NCBI RefSeq assembly: GCF_900107505.1
Contig: NZ_FNQH01000003.1
Location: 62,001 to 126,000 of the forward strand
Origin: Trichococcus collinsii
GTDB lineage: Bacteria > Bacillota > Bacilli > Lactobacillales > Aerococcaceae
Direction of reading: 5' to 3'
Length of the DNA: 64,000 nt
The translations under genes were made by a program, and so were the position numbers. Below are positions 29,152-36,597 of this stretch, piece by piece. Under the pieces are notes generated by a model. It searched no databases, was not told where the DNA came from, and saw only the letters and a list, made by a program, of their open reading frames with translations. Within the stretch, counting starts at the first letter, position 1. Each line of letters opens with the position of its first letter.

Positions 29152-31329
29152 TTATTCAACTATTTCTGTCTGTTGTTCTGCTGGGATTTCTTCAGAAGTG
29201 GGTTGTTCCTCCGTTACGGTTCCTTCAGCAGTGGCTTTGTTGGCCGGGAACTCTGGGGCATCCGTCTGATAAAGCGGAACGCTTGAGACTCCGTTGTTCG
29301 TGTAGTACAAGGATGTGTTCAGGGCACCCAATTCCGCGATGTCCTCTTCTAGTTCGGTTGGAGAATCCACATAGTTGTGCAAGCTCTTGTCGACTGGCAT
29401 GAATCCATCCGGAGTATAGAAGCGAAGCAAGTCGCCATTGATGATCTGATCGGAGATGGCCAGTTGCAGTTCAGCTTGGGCTCGGATTTCAGCAACCTTT
29501 TGGATTACTTCTTCAGTCTGATAAGCAAGCGTACCTGTTTGGGTATGATAAACAGTATTTCCTAAAATAGTGTACTCACTTGTTACGATGCTGCCGTTAC
29601 GGAAAACAACGATTCCTTCATTTTGCGCGGATAACAGATCCTGTCCCAGTTGGACATAGGCTGAGGTATCGACACCAAGTAGATGCATCACAGTAGGCAA
29701 GATATCAATCTGGCCGCCATAGACATCGCTGATCTGTCCGGTACCGGAACCAGGGTTGTGAATGATGAACGGTACTTTTTGCATCATGGCGTCATCATAG
29801 GCACCCCACAAGTCTGCATTCGCTCCGATGAGCGGCGCGACCGTTTCATTACGTGAGCTGGAAATTCCGAAGTGGTCGCCATACAATACGAAAATCGTAT
29901 TATCATATAGTCCTGCATCCTTCATATATTGGAAGAATTCAGCCAAGGCCTCATCGGCATAGTGGACGGTATTGAAATAACCGTCCACCGTTTCGTCGCC
30001 GGTATCCAAGGCGAAGGTGTTGTTCATCTCGTCTTCAGGGAACGGGAAGTGGTTTGATACAGTTATGAATTTCGCGTAGAAAGGCTGCGGCAATTGTTCC
30101 AAGTATTGAGCCGATTCCTGGAAGAACAATTTATCCTTCAAACCGTACTCGACTGAATTTTCATCCGTTAGCGTGTAACTGCTGTCAGCATCAAAGAAAT
30201 AATCATAGTCAAATGATTTGTAGACATTGTCGCGATCCCAGAAAGAGCCGACATTGCCGTGGAAAACGGCTGACGTGTAGCCAAAGGTTTCGCTCAAGAT
30301 GGCCGGTGCCGATTGGAATGTATTGTCCGCACCAATCTGTGTGAAGGCTGATCCTTGAGGCAATCCGAACAGTGAATTGTCCAGCATAAGTTCGGCATCA
30401 CTTGTTTTTCCTTGTCCAGTCTGGTGGAAAATGTTGCTGTAACTGTAGGAATCGTTGCTGTGATATAAGCTGTTCAAGAACGGCGTCACTTCTGCAGTTG
30501 TGCCTGTTTCATCCGTAAGCGACAAATCGATCAGGAACTGTTGCATACTTTCCAGATGGATGTAGACGACGTTTTTGCCTTGCGCTTGTCCGAAGTATGT
30601 TTGATTTGGTTCGGCGTAATGTTCACCCAGATAATCAAGGACGCTAGCCATATCCGAGCTGTCCGCGCTTGCGCGCACTTGGTTGGCTTGGGCTGTCTTG
30701 ATTCCGTCATAAAGGGTGTAGACATTGATTCCCAAGTATTTGACGATATAGTTGCGGTCAAATGTTCTGGTCAACAATTGCGGTCGGCTGATTTCAGCCA
30801 GACCCAGGTTAGCGGCGAAAATCGCAATCGAGGCTGCAACTGTCGCAAATGCCCATCTTTTCTTGAAGATACGTTCTTCGCGGTTTTTGCTGACGAATTT
30901 CTTATAGACGTAGACGAGGACGAAAGCATCGATCCAATAGAACAGGTCGATCGGCTGCATCATGGCGATAACGCCCGAACCCAAGTTTTTGGTTGCGTTG
31001 GCTGAACCGAAAATGGTCTTAAGCGTCAAGAAATCCGTGAATTCCCGATAATAGACGACATTGGCGAACAGCAAAAATGAATTGAAAAAATACAGGGCGA
31101 TAAGACTGCGGTAACCTTTTTTAGGATTCTTTACAAAGAGGGAAATCCCCAGAATCAATAAAGTCGTTGCAATCGGGTTGATAAAAAGAATCAGCTGCTG
31201 GAACCAGCCGTCTACGCCTAAAGAGAACGCTGTGTGGTAAGCGAAATAGGTCTTCAGCCAGAAAAGGACGACGGCGAACAGGAAAAACCCGAATCGCGTC
31301 TGCAACTGTTCAGTTAATTTTTGTTTCAA
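29152..31329 (-). CDS. ltaS: Lipoteichoic acid synthase-type sulfatase family protein
   Basis: A 725-residue membrane enzyme. Five hydrophobic helices occupy about the first 200 residues. The extracellular catalytic domain starts near 250 with NVVYIHLESMQQF (metal-binding Glu), GQGKTSDAELM (catalytic Thr near 309) and VLYGDHFGIS (Asp-His pair near 483), the LtaS active-site set for polymerising glycerol phosphate from phosphatidylglycerol. It ends in a Glu/Thr/Pro-rich tail of about 30 residues. The start codon is TTG with AGGAGGT seven bases upstream. LTA primase or a second LtaS paralogue is possible. Confidence 0.92.
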   Translation of the reverse strand: MKQKLTEQLQTRFGFFLFAVVLFWLKTYFAYHTAFSLGVDGWFQQLILFINPIATTLLILGISLFVKNPKKGYRSLIALYFFNSFLLFANVVYYREFTDFLTLKTIFGSANATKNLGSGVIAMMQPIDLFYWIDAFVLVYVYKKFVSKNREERIFKKRWAFATVAASIAIFAANLGLAEISRPQLLTRTFDRNYIVKYLGINVYTLYDGIKTAQANQVRASADSSDMASVLDYLGEHYAEPNQTYFGQAQGKNVVYIHLESMQQFLIDLSLTDETGTTAEVTPFLNSLYHSNDSYSYSNIFHQTGQGKTSDAELMLDNSLFGLPQGSAFTQIGADNTFQSAPAILSETFGYTSAVFHGNVGSFWDRDNVYKSFDYDYFFDADSSYTLTDENSVEYGLKDKLFFQESAQYLEQLPQPFYAKFITVSNHFPFPEDEMNNTFALDTGDETVDGYFNTVHYADEALAEFFQYMKDAGLYDNTIFVLYGDHFGISSSRNETVAPLIGANADLWGAYDDAMMQKVPFIIHNPGSGTGQISDVYGGQIDILPTVMHLLGVDTSAYVQLGQDLLSAQNEGIVVFRNGSIVTSEYTILGNTVYHTQTGTLAYQTEEVIQKVAEIRAQAELQLAISDQIINGDLLRFYTPDGFMPVDKSLHNYVDSPTELEEDIAELGALNTSLYYTNNGVSSVPLYQTDAPEFPANKATAEGTVTEEQPTSEEIPAEQQTEIVE

Positions 31330-31434
31330 AAAAGAGACCTCCTATGATATCTTGTGGAACACATGTAAATTTCATGTGAATTTTTAAGGGTAATGTGTGT
31401 TGTTTGTGAATTTTATGTAAAATGAGCTAGTGTC

Positions 31435-31463
31435 ATTATATTCTGAATGCTTTTGATAGTCAA
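31435..31463 (-). promoter_or_regulatory. Sigma-A promoter of the LTA synthase-type gene
   Basis: On the minus strand TTGACT (31458-31463), 17-base spacer, TATAAT (31435-31440). It is the best consensus promoter in the window. The leader is about 100 bases and contains the imperfect palindrome ACATGAAATTTACATGT. Confidence 0.85.
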
Positions 31464-31591
31464 TCGAAGCGCCGTAAAGTTTTTCCTAAGTTTTTATCAA
31501 GAACGGTTGCTTTTTTCAGGATTTTTCGAGAAAATGGGTCTTTCAATGTATCTGATCAAAGGAACAAAACTGACAAAGGTGAGCATAGATT

Positions 31592-32245
31592 ATGATATTT
31601 TTACAAGGGCTGTATGAGTGGGTGGCTGCATCTCTGGAATCATCCGTCAATCATTTTCCGCTCATACAATTAGTTTTCAACAGCGTGGACAAAACCATAC
31701 TGTATTATTTGATTTTTCTGGTCCTGCGGGCCGCCTATCTGCTGCACAGACACCGCAAGACGGGCAAAAAAATCCCCTTATATAAGGAAGGCTTGCTGCA
31801 TGCTCTGTTATTCTACATCGTGCTGCTGCTTCAACTGACGGTTTTCCGCAACGAGGAGACATTCTGGACCGTCGAGTATCACAAGATCGATTGGTCGGCG
31901 ATCCATTGGCTGCCGCTGGTGGATACGATCAAACTCTTTTACGGGGACTCCGGTTTTTCGGCCTGGTATAATTCATGGGGGAACGTCGTCTGGTTTATGC
32001 CGTTGGGCTTCGTGGGTCCGTACCTGTTCAGGAAAAAATGCAGTTTCCTCAAAGTGACGGCGATCGGCTTTCTTTTTTCCGCCACGATTGAGTTTCTCCA
32101 GCTCATCTTTCAGACGGGCGTGACGCATATCGATGATGTCTTCTTCAATACATTGGGTGCAGCAATCGGCTACGGCATCTGGGTATCTTCAAAAAAACAC
32201 AGCAGTGCAGAACGGACAATTGACTATAAAGGAAGAAAACAATGA
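31592..32245 (+). CDS. VanZ family membrane protein
   Basis: A 217-residue protein with about five hydrophobic helices and the VanZ pattern: LQLTVFRNEETF, WYNSWGNVVWFMPLGFVGPYL and TIEFLQLIFQTGVTHIDDVFFNTLGAAIGY. VanZ-like proteins occur widely in Firmicutes; the founder gives low-level teicoplanin resistance, but the general role is unknown. AAAGGTGAG precedes the ATG. It overlaps rlmI by ATGA. Confidence 0.9.
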   Translation: MIFLQGLYEWVAASLESSVNHFPLIQLVFNSVDKTILYYLIFLVLRAAYLLHRHRKTGKKIPLYKEGLLHALLFYIVLLLQLTVFRNEETFWTVEYHKIDWSAIHWLPLVDTIKLFYGDSGFSAWYNSWGNVVWFMPLGFVGPYLFRKKCSFLKVTAIGFLFSATIEFLQLIFQTGVTHIDDVFFNTLGAAIGYGIWVSSKKHSSAERTIDYKGRKQ

Positions 32246-33426
32246 GAAAAATAATCATTACGCAAATAAGTGAAAAAAAAATTAAGGCAGGGAATCCCTT
32301 GCTGCAGTTCGAGGATTTTCCGAATGAACTCAGCTTCAATGAGGGCGAACTGGTCGAACTGGTCGATTCCCGCCAGGCATTCGTAGCAAGAGCCTATTTG
32401 GCCAAACAGAACAAAGGCGTCGGCTGGGTATTTTCGTTGGATAACGCGGATAGTTTCAATGAAGCGTTCTTCAAAAACAAGTTCGAAAAAGCGAAACGCA
32501 AGCGCACGGATCTGCAAGCGGACCCGGAAACAACAACCTATCGGATTTTCAATGCGGAGGGTGACGGCATTCCCGGTGTCACCATCGACCATTATGAAGG
32601 CTTTGCGGTGGTGTCCTGGTACAGCGGAGGCATCTTCCGCTACCACACCGCCATCATCGCTGCCTTCCAAGCGGTCTTCCCGGAAACGAAGGGCATCTAT
32701 GAAAAATTCCGTTACCAACGGAAGGATGGCGTAATCAGCCGCTTCGTCACGGGTGAAGCAGCCCCGACGCCCCTGATCGTTAAGGAGAACGGTATCAACT
32801 ATGCGACGTATCTGGATGATGGCCTGATGACGGGCATATTCCTGGATCAGCGCGACGTACGCGGCGCTCTGACGGAGCGTTATGCGGCAGGCAAACGGGT
32901 ATTGAACACCTTCAGCTACACGGGCGCTTTCTCTGTTGCTGCAGCTATGGGCGGAGCAATCGAAACAACAAGTGTCGATGTTGCGAACCGTTCGTTGGAA
33001 CGGACCAAAGAACAATTCGCCGTCAACAACCTGGATGGCGAGGCGCAAAAGATTTATGTCATGGATGTCTTCGATTTCATCCGCTATGCCATCCGCAAGG
33101 AATTGCAGTATGACGTGACCATCATCGATCCGCCGAGCTTTGCCCGCACCAAAAAGCGGACTTTTTCGGTCACAAAGGATTACACCCAGTTGTTGGAGGA
33201 GCTGATCCAGATCACCGCACCGGATGGCACGCTGATCGTTTCTTCCAACGCCGCCAACTACAAGGAAAAGAATTTCAAACAGGACATCGACCAAGCCTTC
33301 AAGAACAGCCATTGTGACTACCGTATCCTGGAAACATTCCATCTGCCGAGCGATTTCGCTGTTCCGGCAGGCAGCAAGACCAGTGATTACCTGAAAGTCT
33401 TCATCATCAAAAAACTGGCGAGATAG
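32242..33426 (+). CDS. rlmI: 23S rRNA cytosine-5 methyltransferase, RlmI/YwbD family
   Basis: A 394-residue SAM-dependent methyltransferase. An N-terminal PUA domain (about 1-75) is followed by a central linker domain. The Rossmann core has NTFSYTGAFSVAAAMGGA as SAM motif I, the acidic DVANRSLE, and the catalytic region IIDPPSFAR. E. coli RlmI methylates C1962 of 23S rRNA; the Firmicutes YwbD group is its homologue. It is coupled to the VanZ gene. A long antisense ORF over this gene is a codon shadow. Confidence 0.88.
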   Translation: MRKIIITQISEKKIKAGNPLLQFEDFPNELSFNEGELVELVDSRQAFVARAYLAKQNKGVGWVFSLDNADSFNEAFFKNKFEKAKRKRTDLQADPETTTYRIFNAEGDGIPGVTIDHYEGFAVVSWYSGGIFRYHTAIIAAFQAVFPETKGIYEKFRYQRKDGVISRFVTGEAAPTPLIVKENGINYATYLDDGLMTGIFLDQRDVRGALTERYAAGKRVLNTFSYTGAFSVAAAMGGAIETTSVDVANRSLERTKEQFAVNNLDGEAQKIYVMDVFDFIRYAIRKELQYDVTIIDPPSFARTKKRTFSVTKDYTQLLEELIQITAPDGTLIVSSNAANYKEKNFKQDIDQAFKNSHCDYRILETFHLPSDFAVPAGSKTSDYLKVFIIKKLAR

Positions 33427-33450
33427 GCCCAGGCTACTCAAAAATCAAAT

Positions 33451-33504
33451 GAAAAAAGAGAACGGAACTGCCTCTAAAATGAGGTGGCTCCGTTCTCTTT
33501 TCGC
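33451..33504. terminator. Bidirectional terminator between rlmI and the flavoprotein gene
   Basis: AAAAGAGAACGGA / TCCGTTCTCTTTT outer stem with an inner CCTC / GAGG stem, and A/T tracts on both sides. Confidence 0.9.
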
Positions 33505-33515
33505 AATGGACGTTT

Positions 33516-34781
33516 TTATTCGTCCCGTTCAGCAGCAGCATGCTGCCCGGCAGTGTGCCCTGTAACGAAGGCGCCGGTGATGTTGTAGCCGCCGGTGTAG
33601 CCATTGTAGTCGATCAGTTCGCCGCAAAAATAAAGTCCCAGCGTCAGTTTACTTTCCATCGTTTTCGGATTGATTTCCTTCGTGGAAACGCCCCCGCCGG
33701 TGACGAAGGCCTTATCCAATGGATGCGTGCCGTTCACTTCGAAGGAGAAATTTTTGCAGAAGTCGGCGAAAGCTTTGATTTCCTTCGGCGTCAATTCCTT
33801 CAGGGATTTCTGTGGGTCGATAGAGGCTTGGCTGCAGCCGAAAAGTAGGTATCGCTCCGGCATCAGATCTTTCCAACCGTTTTTGACGCTCTTTTCTGGT
33901 TGGTCCTTGATAAGCTTTTGCAACTGTTGCTCGGCGGCACCCAATGAAAGTTCCGGCAGGACATCCAAGGACATCTTGACGGTCTCGGTTTTATCGCGCT
34001 TCATTGTCTGGTGGACAAACATCGAACAACGCAAAGCGGCGGGACCGGAAACGCCGAAGTGGGTGAAAATCATGTCCATCTGGTGGGACACGACTGTTTT
34101 GCCTTTTTTATTTTTTATGCTGAGGGCAATGTTGCGTAAGGAAAGTCCCTTCAGTTCGCTTGAACGGATGAAGTCCGCATCGGATGTGATCGGTGCTTCG
34201 GTCGGGTAAAGTTCCGTGATGGTGTGTCCAGCGGCCTTAGCGAACTTATAGCCATCGCCTTTGGATCCTGTGCGCGGCAGTGCTTTCCCTCCGGTTGCCA
34301 GGATAATCCGATCGGCCGGGAGAATCTCGCCATCTTCCAAAAGGACACCGGTCACCTGCCCGTTTTCGATCAGGATGCGCTCGACTTTTATGTTGGTCCG
34401 GATCTGGACCTGCAGCCGTTTCAATTCCTCGATGAATGCTTCCAGGATAGTTCTGGCTTTGTCCGTGACAGGGAACATCCGGCCGTGATCCTCTTCCTTC
34501 AGGGCGACGCCGCGTTCGATGAAGAAGGTCATGATGTCATATTGACTGAATTGGGTAAAGCTGCTGTGCAGGAATTTTCCGTTACCGGGAATGTGCCGGA
34601 TGATTTCCTCTTCGGGACGATTGTTGGTGACGTTGCAGCGTCCGCCGCCTGTCAGAAGCAATTTTTTCCCTAAACTTGGATTTTGTTCGAGGAGGGTCAC
34701 TTCAGCCCCCGCTTCGGCAGCGGTGCAAGCCGCCATCAGACCGCTCGAACCTCCACCGACAATAATGATGCGTGTTTTCAT
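33516..34781 (-). CDS. FAD-dependent oxidoreductase, HI0933/YtfP family
   Basis: A 421-residue flavoprotein with dinucleotide-binding start IIVGGGSSGLMAACTAAEAG and LTGGGRCNVTN, the HI0933 signature. Later it has ILATGGKALPRTGSKGDGY and the C-terminal TGGGVSTKEINPKTMESK and GYTGGYNITGAFVTGHTAG. The family is often annotated as aminoacetone oxidase or BaiN-like, but its general substrate is not settled. On the minus strand GGAG lies about 12 bases before the ATG, and an extended -10 TGA-TAAAGT (34815-34823) lies upstream. Confidence 0.9.
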   Translation of the reverse strand: MKTRIIIVGGGSSGLMAACTAAEAGAEVTLLEQNPSLGKKLLLTGGGRCNVTNNRPEEEIIRHIPGNGKFLHSSFTQFSQYDIMTFFIERGVALKEEDHGRMFPVTDKARTILEAFIEELKRLQVQIRTNIKVERILIENGQVTGVLLEDGEILPADRIILATGGKALPRTGSKGDGYKFAKAAGHTITELYPTEAPITSDADFIRSSELKGLSLRNIALSIKNKKGKTVVSHQMDMIFTHFGVSGPAALRCSMFVHQTMKRDKTETVKMSLDVLPELSLGAAEQQLQKLIKDQPEKSVKNGWKDLMPERYLLFGCSQASIDPQKSLKELTPKEIKAFADFCKNFSFEVNGTHPLDKAFVTGGGVSTKEINPKTMESKLTLGLYFCGELIDYNGYTGGYNITGAFVTGHTAGQHAAAERDE

Positions 34782-35135
34782 ATTATGTATTTTCTCCGTT
34801 CTTTTGCTGCACTTACTTTATCACAGATATGTTCATCTGAAAACGGCTTTCTTCCCTGGATGGTCACGAAAAAGGATGCTTTCCTTCATTAAATATTCAA
34901 AGATCGCGGCTATACTATATCCATACCCAAAGATAATAGTTTCTTTTTCCTCTTCTGTACCCGCAGAAGAACTCCTCCCTCATGGACGGAAACGGGGCTT
35001 TGATTGCTGAACAGCTAAGCAGCAATCATGCAGAATGTTTTTTTCTGCTGGCCTCGATTTCCGTTCATTTTTTGTGCCCGAAGGGGTATAATAGCCATAG
35101 AGTACAGTTATTTTGTTAGAAGTGAGGGAAATGGA
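34782..35135. other. Divergent intergenic region with hairpins and a C-rich linker
   Basis: The 354-base gap between divergent genes holds a plus-strand TATACT (34911-34916), hairpin CTTCTG / CAGAAG (34952-34969), pyrimidine linker CTCCTCCCTC (34972-34981), and hairpin TGATTGCTG / CAGCAATCA (35001-35028), with a seven-T run at 35038. A TATAAT at 35087-35092 is the likely -10 of the nitroreductase gene. A small RNA is possible but unproven. Confidence 0.4.
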
Positions 35136-35663
35136 ATGGATTTTATGAAAGTAATGCACACGAGACAAACAACACGCAGCTTCCAAACGTTCGGGCTATC
35201 CCGAGGACAAATCGAAATTATACTGCAAGCTGGCCAAAATGCACCAATCAGCCGCGGTCGCTTTGAGGATTACCATATCACGGTTATAAAAAATTCAGAA
35301 ATTTTGGCAGCGATTACATCCGCGGCAAAGGAAGTGACCGGCAACGCTGACAGAGATCCATTGTACGGAGCACCTGCCTTTTTTGTTGTTTCCGCCAAGG
35401 AACCGGCTAAACAAGGAAGCATCGCCAGTGCAGCCGCAATCGTAGAAAATATGCACTTGCAGGCAACGGCGGAACTATTGGGCAGTTGTTTCGTGATGGG
35501 AGTCATCATTGACGGCACACTCAACTCTGAAGGAATACGCGAAAAAATGGGGATTCCGGAAGGCTTCACGCCTGTCGCCGGGATGGTGGCGGGCTATCCG
35601 CACGGCTATCTACATGACAGACCGCGCACATTGGAAAAAATCGCCAGCAACATCGTCGAATAG
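35136..35663 (+). CDS. Nitroreductase family protein
   Basis: A 175-residue FMN-dependent oxidoreductase. The start MKVMHTRQTTRSFQ holds the FMN-phosphate-binding Arg cluster; ILQAGQNAPISRGRFEDYHITVI, GAPAFFVVSA and the C-terminal GFTPVAGMVAGYPHG follow the family. Such proteins reduce nitroaromatics, quinones or flavins with NAD(P)H, and the real substrate is not apparent. GAGGGA lies six bases before the ATG at 35136; the longer upstream frame has no ribosome site. Confidence 0.88.
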   Translation: MDFMKVMHTRQTTRSFQTFGLSRGQIEIILQAGQNAPISRGRFEDYHITVIKNSEILAAITSAAKEVTGNADRDPLYGAPAFFVVSAKEPAKQGSIASAAAIVENMHLQATAELLGSCFVMGVIIDGTLNSEGIREKMGIPEGFTPVAGMVAGYPHGYLHDRPRTLEKIASNIVE

Positions 35664-35679
35664 GACGATTCAGAAAATG

Positions 35680-35725
35680 AAAAACGACCTTAGGAGAAAC
35701 ATTCAGGTTTCCCAGGTCGTTTTTT
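35680..35725 (+). terminator. Terminator after the nitroreductase gene
   Basis: AAAACGACCT / AGGTCGTTTT with an inner GGAGAAAC / GTTTCCC pairing and a T run. Confidence 0.9.
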
Positions 35726-35769
35726 GCATACTGATTTGTGATTGGAAAAATACAGCAGGAAGGAACCAA

Positions 35770-35818
35770 TTGCATTTCTGCGCCAGTTTGGATAAGATTT
35801 TACTATTACAATAGGTAA
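35770..35818 (+). promoter_or_regulatory. Promoter and possible operator of the MacB-like ABC transporter
   Basis: TTGCAT (35770-35775), 17-base spacer, TAAGAT (35793-35798). Just downstream, TTACTATTACAATAGGTAA (35800-35818) is a near-palindrome with one extra base in one arm, placed where a repressor could block initiation. Confidence 0.6.
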
Positions 35819-35886
35819 GTATATTGCGGATAATTTTTCCGGAAAGCTTCAGAATTCAAATCAATCAAGAAATGAAGGGATACATA

Positions 35887-36588
35887 ATGGCGTACATTTC
35901 CTTAAAGAATGTCAGCAAATTCTATCAGATGGGCGAGACACGGATCACTGCCAACGACAAGATCAGCTTCGACATCAATGAAGGAGAGTTTGTAGTGATA
36001 CTAGGGCCCAGTGGAGCCGGGAAATCCACCGTTCTGAATATTCTCGGAGGGATGGACGATGCCGATGAAGGCCACATCAGCATCGATGGGGTGGACATCT
36101 CTCAGTTCACTTCAAAAGCCTTGACGACCTACAGAAGGCGTGATGTCGGTTTTGTCTTCCAATTCTACAACCTGGTGCCTAACCTGACCGCGAAGGAGAA
36201 TGTGGAGCTTGCCTCGCAAATATCGCCCCATGCCCGCGACGCTGCCGAAGTCATGCGTGAGGTAGGTTTGAGCGAGCGCATGGATAACTTTCCGGCGCAA
36301 CTCTCCGGAGGCGAGCAACAGCGCGTCGCCATCGCTCGTGCTTTGGCGAAGCAGCCCAAGCTGTTGCTTTGCGACGAGCCGACAGGGGCACTGGATTATG
36401 AAACGGGCAAACAAGTGCTCAAGTTGCTGCAGGATACGTGCCTCGATACCGGAACGACCGTCATCGTCATCACGCACAACCAAGCCATCGCAGCCATGGC
36501 GAACCGGATCATCGAAATCAACAATGCCAAAGTAAGGGCAGTCCATGAAAATCCGAATCCCAAACCAGTCTCGGAAATCGAATGGTAG
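35887..36588 (+). CDS. ABC transporter ATP-binding protein (MacB/LolD type)
   Basis: A 233-residue ATPase: Walker [18 protein letters not shown]-loop [17 protein letters not shown], signature [15 protein letters not shown], Walker [13 protein letters not shown] and H-loop [10 protein letters not shown]. This subclass pairs with FtsX-type permeases for mechanotransmission, lipid or peptide export. AAGGGAT lies before the ATG at 35887. The permease gene follows after nine bases. Confidence 0.94.
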   Translation: MAYISLKNVSKFYQMGETRITANDKISFDINEGEFVVILGPSGAGKSTVLNILGGMDDADEGHISIDGVDISQFTSKALTTYRRRDVGFVFQFYNLVPNLTAKENVELASQISPHARDAAEVMREVGLSERMDNFPAQLSGGEQQRVAIARALAKQPKLLLCDEPTGALDYETGKQVLKLLQDTCLDTGTTVIVITHNQAIAAMANRIIEINNAKVRAVHENPNPKPVSEIEW

Positions 36589-36597
36589 GAGGGTGAG

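Noticed and set aside
32224-33441. Minus-strand ORF of 405 codons opposite rlmI
   Set aside because: It mirrors a clear RlmI coding sequence, has no ribosome site and shows no recognisable domain; long antisense frames are common at this codon usage.
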